Of a stretch of 64,000 nt of DNA, positions 35,345 to 44,375 are shown piece by piece. The number at the start of each line of letters is the position of its first letter. Positions within the stretch are counted from its first letter, which is position 1. A program made the translations under genes and the position numbers. The notes beneath the pieces are model-generated. The model saw nothing but the letters and a program-made list of their open reading frames with translations. It did no database searches and was not told the origin of the DNA. The DNA is from Erythrobacteraceae bacterium Alg239-R51 (lineage in GTDB: Bacteria > Pseudomonadota > Alphaproteobacteria > Sphingomonadales > Sphingomonadaceae): contig CAMZOI010000001.1 in the NCBI GenBank assembly GCA_947331495.1, positions 1,116,001-1,180,000 of the forward strand. The letters are read 5' to 3'.

Positions 35345-35719
35345 ATGGACGATTCGCTGATCCTTGAAGTGGCCGATTTCGAGCACGACGTGCTGACCGG
35401 CATCTATTCTGAAGAAACCGGCAAGCCGCAGCCACTGCGCTTTTCTATCCAGGCGCGGATGAAGCCGCTGCATCGCTACGATCCCGAAACATCGCTCGAT
35501 CATTCGAAAAACTACATGGATCTGAAATTCGCTGCTTCTCATGCTCTGCCCAAGGACGTGCATTTCAAGCTTATCGAGGCGGTTGCGGACCATGTGTGCG
35601 AAACCCTGTTCCTTCAGGACCAGAGGGTCGAGGCGGTGACGGTTAAAATCGTCAAGCTGGCCATTGCCGAGGCTGGTGAGAAGATCGGCATCACCCTTCA
35701 TCGCGAGCGGCACGAGTGA
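35345..35719 (+). CDS. folB: Dihydroneopterin aldolase family protein
   Basis: 124 residues matching the tunnelling fold family. The N-terminus DDSLILEVADFEHDVLTGIYSEE contains the strand and conserved Glu of the FolB start, and the later KLIEAVADHVCETLF gives the catalytic-site helix. FolB converts 7,8-dihydroneopterin to hydroxymethyl-dihydropterin in folate synthesis. The family also includes epimerases, so the exact activity is not certain. It overlaps the next gene by GTGA. Confidence 0.82.
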   Translation: MDDSLILEVADFEHDVLTGIYSEETGKPQPLRFSIQARMKPLHRYDPETSLDHSKNYMDLKFAASHALPKDVHFKLIEAVADHVCETLFLQDQRVEAVTVKIVKLAIAEAGEKIGITLHRERHE

Positions 35720-36015
35720 AGCGGATCACGGTTGGCGGTCTGCCCGAAGAGGCGTTGGCGGCGGCAGGTGTTTTCCACCAGCTGTGGCTTTCTCGTGTCG
35801 AAAGCGCTCTTGCGGGCGGCGACGATGTGATGATCGCGATGTCGCCAGCCGACCACACCCAGCGCGATTGGCGCAATGCGGTCGTGGCCGGACTGGCGCG
35901 CAAACACACGCCGAGGCGGGTCAACGCGGTAGCTGGATCAGGGGCCGCACTTGAGCCGGTCGAAACCTATCTGGCCGGTGCCCCGGGTGTTACGGGGCAG
36001 TACTTCCAGACATGA
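35716..36015 (+). CDS. Small protein of unknown function, coupled to folB and moaD
   Basis: 99 residues starting at a GTG that overlaps the folB stop (GTGA). Its own stop overlaps the moaD ATG (ATGA). I do not recognise a family. The N-terminus KRITVGGLPEEALAAAGVFH and the stretch GDDVMIAMSPADHTQRDWRNAVVAGLAR suggest a small alpha/beta, possibly Rossmann-like, domain. The tight coupling to folB and moaDE makes a role in pterin or molybdopterin metabolism thinkable, but nothing in the sequence proves it. Confidence 0.75.
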   Translation: MKRITVGGLPEEALAAAGVFHQLWLSRVESALAGGDDVMIAMSPADHTQRDWRNAVVAGLARKHTPRRVNAVAGSGAALEPVETYLAGAPGVTGQYFQT

Positions 36016-36254
36016 GCGTGAGGATCGTGTTCCTCGGTCCGCTGCGCGACCTGGCCGGCACGGTGGAGCGCGAGGTTCCTGCCCCGCTTGACTGGGATGG
36101 CCTGCTCGGGATTGTCGAGCCGGCAATCGCTGCGCAGTTGCTTGACGAGCGAATCAACGTGGCGTGCGCCGGACGCGTTCTGGGAGACAAGTCGATGCTT
36201 GCAGCGAAGGACGGCGACGAAGTGGCGTTGCTGCCCCCAGTAAGCGGTGGCTAG
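36012..36254 (+). CDS. moaD: Molybdopterin synthase small subunit
   Basis: 80-residue ubiquitin-like sulfur carrier ending in the functional Gly-Gly (LLPPVSGG). The start VRIVFLGPLRDLAG and the late DGDEVALLPPVSGG are family marks. As a C-terminal thiocarboxylate it donates sulfur to MoaE for molybdopterin formation. Its last 8 bases overlap moaE. Confidence 0.94.
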   Translation: MSVRIVFLGPLRDLAGTVEREVPAPLDWDGLLGIVEPAIAAQLLDERINVACAGRVLGDKSMLAAKDGDEVALLPPVSGG

Positions 36255-36714
36255 GCTCGCCGTTTCAACCCCGGTTGACGTCAGGCTCCTCGAAAAGGCG
36301 TTGTCGGTGGGGGAGGCTCTGGCGTCATTCAACGCCGCCTATGACCAAGCTGGCGCGACTGTCGCGTTTCTCGGCAAGGTCAGACCGGACGGCGGAGCCC
36401 GCGCGCTGGAATTGACGCACTACGAACCCCTTACGCTTCCCGCCATGAACACGCTTGCAGCAGAGGCTTCGGCCCGGTTCTCGCTGTCAGGGGTTCTGGT
36501 CTGGCATCGCATAGGCGTGCTCACGCCGGGACAGCCCATCGTCCTGGTCTCGACCGCCGCTGCGCACCGACGCTGCGCGTTCGACGCAGTGGATTTTCTC
36601 ATGGACCATCTCAAGTCTGCAGCATGGTTCTGGAAACGTGAGAAGCGCGCAGATGGATGGCACTGGATCGAACCTCGCGCGGCTGACTACGCCGACCTCA
36701 ATCGATGGAAATGA
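36247..36714 (+). CDS. moaE: Molybdopterin synthase large subunit
   Basis: 155 residues from a GTG overlapping moaD. ATVAFLGKVRPDGG, LELTHYEPL, and the catalytic lysine region FWKREKRADGWHWIEP are all present. MoaE converts cyclic pyranopterin monophosphate to molybdopterin with sulfur from MoaD. The 50-base gap to the convergent lipoprotein gene holds a short palindrome (GGAACC-CA-GGTTCC, 36744-36757). Confidence 0.95.
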   Translation: MARLAVSTPVDVRLLEKALSVGEALASFNAAYDQAGATVAFLGKVRPDGGARALELTHYEPLTLPAMNTLAAEASARFSLSGVLVWHRIGVLTPGQPIVLVSTAAAHRRCAFDAVDFLMDHLKSAAWFWKREKRADGWHWIEPRAADYADLNRWK

Positions 36715-36764
36715 TCCACCGATTCGATTTCGATCGGCGCGCGGGAACCCAGGTTCCTACATGA

Positions 36765-37283
36765 TCAGCGTAATCGTTCGCGCAACCGTTCGAGCACAGC
36801 ATCTTCCTTGGCCACCAACTCGATGACCTGTTCGCGGGCATCGGCGACAGCCTGCACCTCTTCGGCCTGGATGGTACTGGCGGTGTATAGAATATCGAGA
36901 TCGCCGAGCGGGACAGCGGCCTGGCTACGAATCGAATCGAGATCGGCCAGCGCGACCTGCGCGGCGGCCCAGGCATCGCTGCCGACGCTGCTGGCGGCCG
37001 CAGCGCCGACGCGACGTTCCGCGATCGGCTGGGAAACCAGGAAACGGGCATGGGCCTCGCGCGCTTGGCCGAGAAGGCTGGCGAGCTGTTCTGACTGCGG
37101 AGCGCTTCGATCAAGATCTATCTCGGGCACGGCGAGCGTTTGCGTCGCGACCGGGGCGAAATTTCCTTCGGCTCGTTCGACATCGCGTATGGCGAGCGAG
37201 GGATACTCGCTCGAGGAGGTACCGGCGCATGCGCCGAGCAGAGCGGAACCGGCAATGGCCGGCAAAAGCTTGCGAACAGACAT
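36765..37283 (-). CDS. Putative lipoprotein of unknown function
   Basis: About 172 residues. The N-terminus SVRKLLPAIAGSALLGACAG is a lipoprotein signal with lipobox LGAC. The mature part is rich in Ala, Glu and Gln and predicted helical, ending in EEVQAVADAREQVIELVAKEDAVLERLRERLR, which reads as a coiled coil. I do not recognise a family. ATG 37283 has GAAGGA six bases upstream. ATGs four and eight codons earlier are possible. Confidence 0.72.
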   Translation of the reverse strand: MSVRKLLPAIAGSALLGACAGTSSSEYPSLAIRDVERAEGNFAPVATQTLAVPEIDLDRSAPQSEQLASLLGQAREAHARFLVSQPIAERRVGAAAASSVGSDAWAAAQVALADLDSIRSQAAVPLGDLDILYTASTIQAEEVQAVADAREQVIELVAKEDAVLERLRERLR

Positions 37284-37349
37284 CGCGTCCTTCATATCAT
37301 CCGGCACGCAAGGCGCCAGTGCCAGGGCAATTTTCCTTGGTTCGGACCG

Positions 37350-37378
37350 TTGACTTGAACCCGCCTTTCGCTTAACGG
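37350..37378 (+). promoter_or_regulatory. Probable promoter for rplU-rpmA
   Basis: TTGACT (37350-37355), a 17-base spacer, and TAACGG (37373-37378), about 97 bases before the rplU ATG. The -35 is near consensus and the -10 is weak. The leader that follows contains GCCCAATGGGC and further GC-rich dyads that could fold. Confidence 0.45.
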
Positions 37379-37475
37379 CACGCTTCTTTCCGGAGGCTGC
37401 CCAATGGGCGGCCTGTCGGGCACGCCGTTATTTCGCAAGAATGCGGCACAGCAATTTGAACGAGAGACAGGTAGC

Positions 37476-38015
37476 ATGTTCGCAGTAGTGCGCACGGGCG
37501 GCAAGCAATACCGGGTTGCCGCCGGAGACAAGATCGCAGTCGAGAAACTGGCTGGCGAAGCCGGCGATACCATCACGCTGGGCGACGTTCTGCTGGCAGG
37601 CGAGGGCGAGACGCTGTCCGATGCCGGCAAGGTGACGGTCTCGGCGGAAATCATCGCGCAGGCGAAAAGCGAAAAGGTTATCGTCTTCAAGAAGCGCCGC
37701 CGTCACAATTATCGGCGCAAGAACGGGCATCGCCAGCAGATGACCCTGCTGCGGATTACCGCTGTCGGCGATTCGAAGGCCGAAAAGAAGGCGGCTCCGA
37801 AGAAGGAAGCCACCAAGACCGACGACGCTGAGAAGACACAAGCGAAGCCAGCTGCGCCGCAGAAGGATACTTCGGAAGCCAAGGCTGCGCCCAAGGCGAA
37901 GAAGGCTGCGCCCAAAAAGGACGCCGCGCCCTCCAAGTCGGGTACGCACGAAACCGAGACCAAGAAGGCGCCGGCCAAGAAGGCTGCTGCCAAGAAGACC
38001 GAAGACAAGAAGTAA
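37476..38015 (+). CDS. rplU: Ribosomal protein L21 with long basic/acidic C-terminal tail
   Basis: The first 103 or so residues are a complete L21: start [18 protein letters not shown], the rRNA-binding [19 protein letters not shown], and TLLRITAV. A tail of about 75 residues follows, almost all Lys, Ala, Glu, Asp, Thr and Pro (for example [14 protein letters not shown]), expected to be disordered. Tails of this kind on L21 occur in alphaproteobacteria. I chose ATG 37476, since the upstream open frame is not L21-like. rpmA follows after 12 bases. Confidence 0.96.
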   Translation: MFAVVRTGGKQYRVAAGDKIAVEKLAGEAGDTITLGDVLLAGEGETLSDAGKVTVSAEIIAQAKSEKVIVFKKRRRHNYRRKNGHRQQMTLLRITAVGDSKAEKKAAPKKEATKTDDAEKTQAKPAAPQKDTSEAKAAPKAKKAAPKKDAAPSKSGTHETETKKAPAKKAAAKKTEDKK

Positions 38016-38027
38016 GGAGCCCGGACG

Positions 38028-38297
38028 ATGGCACATAAAAAAGCAGGCGGTTCGTCGCGCAACGGTCGCGATTCGGCCGGTCGTCGCCTTGGCGTGAAGA
38101 AGTTCGGCAGCGAGAACGTCGTGGCCGGCAACATCATCGTGCGCCAGCGCGGTACCAAGTTCTATCCGGCTTCCAATGTCGGCATGGGTAAGGACCACAC
38201 GCTGTTCGCGCTTACCGACGGCACTGTTCGATTTCACTCGGGCAAGCTCGGCCGCAAATACGTCTCGGTCGACATGATGGCCGAAGCAGCCGAATAA
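38028..38297 (+). CDS. rpmA: Ribosomal protein L27
   Basis: 89 residues. The start [21 protein letters not shown] and the middle [20 protein letters not shown] are the universal L27 signatures. The N-terminus reaches the peptidyl transferase centre. It forms the usual rplU-rpmA pair. Confidence 0.98.
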   Translation: MAHKKAGGSSRNGRDSAGRRLGVKKFGSENVVAGNIIVRQRGTKFYPASNVGMGKDHTLFALTDGTVRFHSGKLGRKYVSVDMMAEAAE

Positions 38298-38367
38298 ACG
38301 GACGCTCCGATAACGGGATCGTCCAGACAGGATGGTCCCAGCCGGGCGAATGACCGGCAGACGAAAA

Positions 38368-38392
38368 GGGAGATGGGACCAGCCCGTCTCCC
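38368..38392 (+). terminator. Strong hairpin after rpmA
   Basis: GGGAGATGGG (38368-38377) pairs with CCCGTCTCCC (38383-38392) over 10 base pairs with one G-U, around a 5-base loop. The following run is TCTTGTCGTTTCTC, which is only moderately U-rich. It is probably the terminator of rplU-rpmA. Apart from this the 205-base spacer to the GNAT gene is empty. Confidence 0.65.
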
Positions 38393-38502
38393 TCTTGTCG
38401 TTTCTCCCTCTTTAATTTCGCTGGCGAACTTCTTGAACGCCATCACGCAATTGTCACGCGTCCGGCCTAGGAGCCCGGAGCGTGGATATGGGGAGAATAC
38501 CG

Positions 38503-39042
38503 ATGTTCCATGTAACCGAGAGGCTACTGTTGCGGCCTGCCTGGCCCGAAGATGCTCACGATCTGTTCGACGGGGTCGCCGACGAGGGAGTCGTTCGCAA
38601 TCTTGCCCGCGCGCCATGGCCCTATCTTCCCGAACATGCGCATGCATTCGTCGCTCGTGAGCAGGACCAACGGGTCCCGAACTTCCTGATGACTCTTCCG
38701 GAGAAAGACGGTTCGCGGATCATCGGGTCGATCGGCTTCGGCCAGACAGACACCGGCATCGAACTCGGTTACTGGATTGCCCGTCCCTATTGGGGCAGGG
38801 GCTATGCGACCGAAGCGGGGCGCGGCCTGCTCGAAGTTGCGAGGCTATTAAGGTATACGCATCTCGAAGCAGGGCATTTCATGGACAATCCGGCATCGGG
38901 CCGGGTCCTGCGCAAGCTCGGTTTCCGGCCCACCGGCAAGGTTGCCAAGCGTCACAGTTGCGGGCGCGGCGGGGAGGCGGATTGCGTGCTCTACCGACTG
39001 GAACTCGACGCGGAAGGAATTTCGGCTCCGCAAGCCGCCTGA
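38503..39042 (+). CDS. GNAT family N-acetyltransferase (RimJ/RimL type)
   Basis: 179 residues. The start FHVTERLLLRPAWPEDAHDLF and the acetyl-CoA-binding stretch ELGYWIARPYWGRGYATEAGRGLLE are typical of the RimJ/RimL-like branch, as is NPASGRVLRKLGFRPTG near the end. The target is unknown. ATG 38503 has GGGGAG upstream. ATGs seven codons earlier are less well placed. Confidence 0.9.
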   Translation: MFHVTERLLLRPAWPEDAHDLFDGVADEGVVRNLARAPWPYLPEHAHAFVAREQDQRVPNFLMTLPEKDGSRIIGSIGFGQTDTGIELGYWIARPYWGRGYATEAGRGLLEVARLLRYTHLEAGHFMDNPASGRVLRKLGFRPTGKVAKRHSCGRGGEADCVLYRLELDAEGISAPQAA

Positions 39043-39097
39043 GGCAAGCGAAAGGCTCCGCGATTACTCGCGGGGCCCTTGTCGTGTTCCCGAGGGC

Positions 39098-39976
39098 TTA
39101 CTCCGCCGGCATCAGCGCGTCTTCGAACTCGCTCTCATAGAGTTGAATCAATGCGCGGTCGTCATGGTCCCATGGGTGGAAGCCGGGTTTGAAATAGGCC
39201 AGCCATGCCGGGAAGATGCGGCGGACCACGCCCGGACTTACCGTGAGGTATTTGAACAATCCCCAGCGGGCGCGCCAGCCGGTGATGCCATCTTGTGCGA
39301 GCAGGTTGAGCGAATCGATCCAGCGGTTCTTGAAGAAGCGCGCCGTCACCGTCAGCATGACAATGCTGCGGATTTTCCAGCGTTTCCAAGCCGACCAGTC
39401 ACGCGTCGCATGGTTCCACGTGTCGTACGCAACACCCTTGTGCTCGATCTCTTCCGCCGCGTGCCAGCGCCACATCGCGCGAACTTCGGGGTCGGAATTT
39501 TCGAAGTGCTTGGGATTGGCAAGAAACTCCGCCGCCATCATCGCGGTGTAATGTTCCAGCGCCATCGTTACGGCTAGATTCGCGATGGCCGGGCGGTCCT
39601 TGGTCAAGGCGAGCATTTCCTCGACGCGCTTGTCGATTGCCTTGATGTCATAGCCGGCATCTTCGGCCAGGCGGTTGAACGCCACATGTTCGCGTGTGTG
39701 GTTGATCTCCTGACGAACGAACGCGCGGATCTCCGCAGCTAGTTTCGGATCCGCACCATCGCGATGCGCCTTCACAGCTTCGATGAAGAACGCTTCCCCG
39801 CGCGGAAAGGTGGCCGACAGGGCATTGTGCCAGGCCGTTCCGAACGGTTCGCCCGCCCACCAGCGGCGCGGCGTCGTCGCGCGATTGAACCGCTCGTCGC
39901 GCACGGTAATCGACAGGTCCGGCGGAGTGGGTGCAGCGAGTTCGGATTTCTTGTTGAAGGCGACTGGCGCGTTCAT
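39098..39976 (-). CDS. PF10118-type predicted metal-dependent hydrolase
   Basis: 292 residues. Acidic and His pairs typical of a ferritin-like di-iron fold are visible: RQEINHTREHVAFNR, MALEHYTAMMAAEFL and WHAAEEIEHKGVAYD, each contributing E-x2-H type ligands. The family (PF10118) is of unknown reaction. GGAG lies six bases before ATG 39976. It is divergent from a tetR gene with two palindromes between them, so it is probably repressed by that regulator. Confidence 0.86.
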   Translation of the reverse strand: MNAPVAFNKKSELAAPTPPDLSITVRDERFNRATTPRRWWAGEPFGTAWHNALSATFPRGEAFFIEAVKAHRDGADPKLAAEIRAFVRQEINHTREHVAFNRLAEDAGYDIKAIDKRVEEMLALTKDRPAIANLAVTMALEHYTAMMAAEFLANPKHFENSDPEVRAMWRWHAAEEIEHKGVAYDTWNHATRDWSAWKRWKIRSIVMLTVTARFFKNRWIDSLNLLAQDGITGWRARWGLFKYLTVSPGVVRRIFPAWLAYFKPGFHPWDHDDRALIQLYESEFEDALMPAE

Positions 39977-39993
39977 GGAATACTCCACATGGG

Positions 39994-40015
39994 TTACTGA
40001 CAAGAATGTTAGTAA
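39994..40015. promoter_or_regulatory. Putative TetR operator 1
   Basis: TTACTGACA (39994-40002), a 4-base spacer, TGTTAGTAA (40007-40015): an inverted repeat with one mismatch. It shares its half-site TTACTGACA with a second palindrome 25 bases away, in the 117-base spacer between the PF10118 gene and tetR. Confidence 0.7.
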
Positions 40016-40017
40016 GC

Positions 40018-40041
40018 CTTACTGACATTACTGTCAATAAG
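40018..40041. promoter_or_regulatory. Putative TetR operator 2
   Basis: CTTACTGACA (40018-40027), a 4-base spacer TTAC, TGTCAATAAG (40032-40041): an inverted repeat with one mismatch. The centre is 25 bases from operator 1, so two dimers would sit about two and a third helical turns apart. It lies between the two divergent starts, 53 bases before the tetR ATG. Confidence 0.7.
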
Positions 40042-40093
40042 GATTGGTGTAGTCCTTTCCACCTGCTTCTGCATGGAGTAATGCAGTCTGCGA

Positions 40094-40714
40094 ATGGCTA
40101 CCCGAAAACGTCTCTCGCCCGAAGAATCCCGGCTTGCCGCGCTCGAAGCGGCGCGCTCTCTTCTTATCGAAACCGGTCCGCAATCGGTGACATTGAAGGC
40201 CGTTTCAGGGCGGATCGGACGGACACATGCGAACCTGCTGCATCACTTCGGATCGGCTGCGGGATTGCAGAAGGCCCTTGCCGGGCATCTCGCAGGGACG
40301 GTCTGCGACACGATCATCGAGGCCGTGCGCGCCAGCAGGGCAGGGCTAGGGAGTCCGCGTGAAGTGGTTGACCTCGCATTCGATGCGTTCGACAAGGAAG
40401 GGGCCGGGGCGCTGGCCAGCTGGATGATACTGACCGGCAATGAGGATGCGCTCACGCCGATAGTGGAAACCATCCACCAACTGGTCGATGAAATAGCGCC
40501 CGAAGAAGCCGATCACGGATTCAATTCCATGCAGGTTCACGAGGAAACGCTGGCGCTGGTTCTGATGGCGATGGGCGATGCGCTGATTGGCAAAGCCCTG
40601 TCGCGCAGTCTGGGTCTTCCCGATACCGCGGCACGCGATCGCGCCGAACGCATGCTGGTACACTCCGTGGAAGGTCTTACTTTACCGGTTCGAGACGCAT
40701 CCATCCCGGACTAA
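40094..40714 (+). CDS. TetR family transcriptional regulator
   Basis: 206 residues. The N-terminal helix-turn-helix is clear: ALEAARSLLIETGPQSVTLKAVSGRIGRTHANLLHHFGSAAGLQ, with the usual recognition-helix pattern ending in HHFGS. The C-terminal ligand/dimer domain has no obvious relative. It is divergent from the PF10118 hydrolase across two palindromic sites and probably controls both genes. Its last 38 bases overlap the 3' end of the convergent ygfZ. Confidence 0.9.
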   Translation: MATRKRLSPEESRLAALEAARSLLIETGPQSVTLKAVSGRIGRTHANLLHHFGSAAGLQKALAGHLAGTVCDTIIEAVRASRAGLGSPREVVDLAFDAFDKEGAGALASWMILTGNEDALTPIVETIHQLVDEIAPEEADHGFNSMQVHEETLALVLMAMGDALIGKALSRSLGLPDTAARDRAERMLVHSVEGLTLPVRDASIPD

Positions 40715-41411
40715 GCTCCGGTTCGATGTTGCTGACTCGGCGGTGGTCGATGGCCATGCCCAATTCTTCATGCGCCACCTTGCGCCGTTTCTCGTCGGAT
40801 CTAGTCAACGGTACCACGATCAGCCGTCGGTTGATTTTCGAGCGCCAGTTCATGCGGGCGGTGTTTTCCTGGCCGACATAACATCCCTTGTCGAAGCTGA
40901 CCCCGTTCAACTCCACGGCATTGGTTTCGAGCCACAGAACGTCCATCATCTCGGCGCGGCCTTCAGGAACGCCGAGCGACAGGCGATGCTTGCGCCATTG
41001 GTCATCGGCCGCGTCATCGTTGTCGGAAACGGGCGCCAGCCAGCGTTGACCGAGGGCACCGAGACGAGGATCGGGCGCGCCACCATCGCCCTGATGAGCG
41101 TGCCAGTGGACGGCTGTGCCTGGGTCAACCGCTATGTCGATCTTGCGACGCAGGCGGTAGAGCGCAAGGCGTTTTGCAAGGTCCTGCGCGGCCTCGGCCT
41201 CGCAATCGATCAGCAATTCGCCATTCCCGGCAGGCCAGACGAGAAAGTCGAACAGCGTCTTGCCTTGCGGAGTCAGCAGACCGGCATAGGCGGGCAGCGT
41301 GCCTTTGACATTGTTGGTGACCAGACCCTGCAGGAACTCTGCGACATCCTCGCCTTCCTCCTGCGACGAGAGGCGGATTACGGCGCGATCGAAAAGTCGG
41401 GTGGCTGTCAT
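40677..41411 (-). CDS. ygfZ: YgfZ/GcvT folate-binding protein
   Basis: About 244 residues. The family signature KGCYVGQENTARM holds the functional Cys of the K-G-C-Y-x-G-Q-E motif. LQGLVTNNVKG and LTPQGKTLFDFLVW are the N-terminal landmarks. E. coli YgfZ is a folate-dependent factor for iron-sulfur enzyme assembly and repair. I chose ATG 41411. A TTG three codons upstream is less likely. The 3' end overlaps tetR by 38 bases in antisense. Confidence 0.93.
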   Translation of the reverse strand: MTATRLFDRAVIRLSSQEEGEDVAEFLQGLVTNNVKGTLPAYAGLLTPQGKTLFDFLVWPAGNGELLIDCEAEAAQDLAKRLALYRLRRKIDIAVDPGTAVHWHAHQGDGGAPDPRLGALGQRWLAPVSDNDDAADDQWRKHRLSLGVPEGRAEMMDVLWLETNAVELNGVSFDKGCYVGQENTARMNWRSKINRRLIVVPLTRSDEKRRKVAHEELGMAIDHRRVSNIEPELSPGWMRLEPVK

Positions 41412-41449
41412 GGGTGACAATGTAGGGCGACTGCGGCAAAGCGAAAGTC

Positions 41450-42274
41450 ATGGACGACAGTTTCGATCAACTCGTTTTCTCAGGGGGCGGAATACGCTGC
41501 TTCTGGCACGGCGGTTTTCTCTCGGTGTTTGAAGAGGTGCACAAGCTCAAACCTCGACGGGTGAGTGGGGCGTCCGGGGGCGCCTTGAGCGCAGCAGCAT
41601 GGATTGGCGGGCGCGAAGACGACCTCAGGATGCTGATGAGTGAGGCCTTCCGGATCAATGATGAGAATTTCGATCGGAAGCGCAGCAATTATACGCCGCA
41701 CCAGGAAATATACCGCGCAGTGGTGGAAACGACGCTCGACAAGGAAGCGCTCGAACGGATCGCCGAGGGCCCCGAATACCAGATCAATCTTTCCTGCCCG
41801 CCGAGCGGGATGCCTCCCCGGTTGAGCGCGGTTTTGTACGGCATGCTCTACAAGGTCGACCAGGCATGGCGCGGCTCGCCGGATTTGCGCTTCCCGCGCA
41901 TGGCCGGGCTGACCGTCCTGCGGGTCGATGCAAGGAAAGCCGCCCGCAATGGCAGGCTCGTGGATCTGATATGCGCGGCAGCCACCATTCCACCCGTTTT
42001 CGACATTCCCGAATGGGAGGGCGATAGTGTGCTCGATGGAGGCATGTTCGACAAGGCCCCCCTGCCGACGCCCGACAACGGCCGTACGCTGGTGCTGCTG
42101 ACCAGTCGCTATCGGAACCTGCCGCAAAGCGACCGTAGTCTGTATATCCAACCCAGCCAGGCGGTCGCTGCGGACAAGATCGATTTTACCGAAGTCGACA
42201 AGGTGGCTGACACCTGGCAGCAGGGCATCAACGACGCGCGTCGGTGGCTGGCGGACCGGGAAAGCTACGGCTAA
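41450..42274 (+). CDS. Patatin-like phospholipase
   Basis: 274 residues. The Ser-Asp dyad motifs are present: the oxyanion loop SGGGIRC at 11-17, GASGG at 40-44 with nucleophile Ser42, and DGG near 196-198. It lacks a signal peptide, so it is likely cytosolic or exported by another route. Patatins act as acyl hydrolases. The substrate is unknown. It is 9 bases upstream of pyrC. Confidence 0.9.
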   Translation: MDDSFDQLVFSGGGIRCFWHGGFLSVFEEVHKLKPRRVSGASGGALSAAAWIGGREDDLRMLMSEAFRINDENFDRKRSNYTPHQEIYRAVVETTLDKEALERIAEGPEYQINLSCPPSGMPPRLSAVLYGMLYKVDQAWRGSPDLRFPRMAGLTVLRVDARKAARNGRLVDLICAAATIPPVFDIPEWEGDSVLDGGMFDKAPLPTPDNGRTLVLLTSRYRNLPQSDRSLYIQPSQAVAADKIDFTEVDKVADTWQQGINDARRWLADRESYG

Positions 42275-42283
42275 GGGACGCGC

Positions 42284-43324
42284 ATGACGCGCACGCTGAC
42301 AATCCGACGCCCGGACGACTGGCATCTTCATTTTCGCGACGGGGCGACCATGCGCGCGGTGGTGCCACACACGGCTCGTCAATTCGCTCGGGCGATCGTC
42401 ATGCCCAATCTCGCACCGCCTGTAACCACCAGCGCCCTTGCTGGCGCCTATCGCGAGCGCATTCTGGCGGCAGTACCCGACGGACTCGATTTCACGCCGT
42501 TGATGACCGCCTATCTCACGGACGAAACCGATGCGGACGATCTCGCCGCAGGGTTTGCAGATGGCACCCTGACCGCGGCCAAGCTATACCCCGCGGGCGC
42601 GACGACAAATTCTGCCCATGGCGTGACCGATATAGCCAATATCGCGAGCGTGCTCGAGCGCATGGCCGAGATCGGCATGCCGCTGTGCGTTCACGGCGAG
42701 GTTACGAGCGAGGATATCGACATCTTCGATCGCGAGGCTGTGTTCATCGATCGCGTACTCCAGCCGCTCGTCGACCAGCTTCCAGGTCTGCGCATCATCT
42801 TCGAACACATCACCACGATGCAGGCGGTAAGCTTCGTGGAAAGTACCGGTCCGAACGTTGCGGCAACGATCACGCCCCAGCATCTGCACATCAACCGCAA
42901 CCATATTCTCGTGGGTGGGATAAGGCCCCATATGTATTGCCTGCCCGTTGCCAAGCGCGAGCAACACCGGCTGGCGCTGCGCGGCGCGGCGACCAGCGGC
43001 TCGGCCAAGTATTTCCTCGGCACCGACAGCGCGCCGCATCATCGCGGGGCGAAGGAAAGCGATTGTGGCTGCGCGGGTATCTTCAATGCGCCCTTCGCGC
43101 TGGAAAGCTATGCGAGCGTGTTCGACGAAGAGGGCGCGCTCGATCATTTCGAAGCGTTCGCCTCGCTCAACGGTCCTATGTTTTACGGCCTGCCGGTGAA
43201 CGAAAAAACGGTCACGCTCGAAAGGATCGCTACCCAAGTGCCACCCGTAGTGGACGGCGGCGCGGAGCCTATCGTCCCGTTTCACGCAGGCGAGACGCTG
43301 CGCTGGCGGCTCGTGAACGACTGA
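42284..43324 (+). CDS. pyrC: Dihydroorotase, class II
   Basis: Zinc enzyme that cyclises carbamoyl aspartate to dihydroorotate in pyrimidine synthesis. 346 residues, like E. coli PyrC. The metal ligands are in [10 protein letters not shown] (HxH), the carboxylated Lys in [13 protein letters not shown], the His in CVHGE and EHITT, and the catalytic Asp in GTDSAPH. The last 56 bases overlap the 3' end of convergent rarD. Confidence 0.96.
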   Translation: MTRTLTIRRPDDWHLHFRDGATMRAVVPHTARQFARAIVMPNLAPPVTTSALAGAYRERILAAVPDGLDFTPLMTAYLTDETDADDLAAGFADGTLTAAKLYPAGATTNSAHGVTDIANIASVLERMAEIGMPLCVHGEVTSEDIDIFDREAVFIDRVLQPLVDQLPGLRIIFEHITTMQAVSFVESTGPNVAATITPQHLHINRNHILVGGIRPHMYCLPVAKREQHRLALRGAATSGSAKYFLGTDSAPHHRGAKESDCGCAGIFNAPFALESYASVFDEEGALDHFEAFASLNGPMFYGLPVNEKTVTLERIATQVPPVVDGGAEPIVPFHAGETLRWRLVND

Positions 43325-44192
43325 CGAGGTCGTAGATGAACAGTCCCGCCGCCGCCCAGATACAGGCGAAGCAGGCAGCTTGAACCGGCTTCAGCTCTTC
43401 GCCGAAGACGGTCAGGCCGAGGATGAAGACGATGCTCGGCGCGAGGAACTGGATAAAACCCAGGGTGGAATAGGGCAGTCTGCGCGCAGCAAGGGCGAAC
43501 AATAAAAGCGGCACGGCGGTAAGTACGCCGCCGAGCATTATCGCCAATCCAAGGCCCGGCGATGCGGTGATGGAGGAACCCTGTGTCTGGCCGAACCACA
43601 CGGCGACCGCTGTCGAAGGTAGCAGGAGGATTGCCGATTCGATGGTCAATCCGGGCAGTGAACCAACTGGCACCTGTTTGCGCACCAGCCCATAGGTGCC
43701 AAAACTCAACGCCAGAGTGAGGCTGATCCACAAGGTGGTCAGCGCTCCGCCGAGCAGCAGGGATACGCCGATGGCGGCCAGTCCCACGGCGGCCCATTGC
43801 AGCCGGCTGAGCCTTTCGCCCAGGATGAGCGTGCCGAGCAGCACGTTGACGAGCGGATTGATGTAATAGCCAAGGCTGGCCGCGTAGATGTAATTCTGCT
43901 GGATCGCCCAGATGTAGACGACCCAGTTCACTGCGATCAGGAATGAACTCAGGAGCAGCCAGGCGAGCAGTCGCCTGTTCGCCAGAGCCAGCCGCAGATC
44001 CGGCCCCTGTTTGCGAAAAGCCACGATCAGGAGACATAGCGGCAATGTCCATATGATCCGCCATGCGACGAATTCGAACGCTGGAACAGTCCGAACCAAA
44101 ATCAGGTAAAGCGGCAGAAATCCCCAGATCAGATAAGCAGCGAATGCAGACCAAAGCCCTTCGCGCCGCTGCTCGGTTGCCGTTTTTTCCAT
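43269..44192 (-). CDS. rarD: RarD/EamA family transporter
   Basis: 307 residues with ten predicted spans in two EamA repeats. The RarD-type start [23 protein letters not shown] and the half-way stretch [20 protein letters not shown] are typical. RarD is named for chloramphenicol sensitivity, but the substrate is not known here. The 3' end overlaps pyrC by 56 bases. Confidence 0.92.
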   Translation of the reverse strand: MEKTATEQRREGLWSAFAAYLIWGFLPLYLILVRTVPAFEFVAWRIIWTLPLCLLIVAFRKQGPDLRLALANRRLLAWLLLSSFLIAVNWVVYIWAIQQNYIYAASLGYYINPLVNVLLGTLILGERLSRLQWAAVGLAAIGVSLLLGGALTTLWISLTLALSFGTYGLVRKQVPVGSLPGLTIESAILLLPSTAVAVWFGQTQGSSITASPGLGLAIMLGGVLTAVPLLLFALAARRLPYSTLGFIQFLAPSIVFILGLTVFGEELKPVQAACFACIWAAAGLFIYDLVSRSRAASAASRLRETGR

Positions 44193-44375
44193 GTGGGGAT
44201 GGCGCGTAGGGTGCGACGTTCAACCCGGCAAGCCTCAATTCGTCCCCCATAGCAGCACCATTCGTCGCAAATTTCAAATCTGACGATGCGGTTGCAAATT
44301 GTTCAGGAATCAATCCCTAAAGATGAACGTCATCGGGTGGGACCTGATCAGCCAGTGCAAACAAAGGACGCGACG

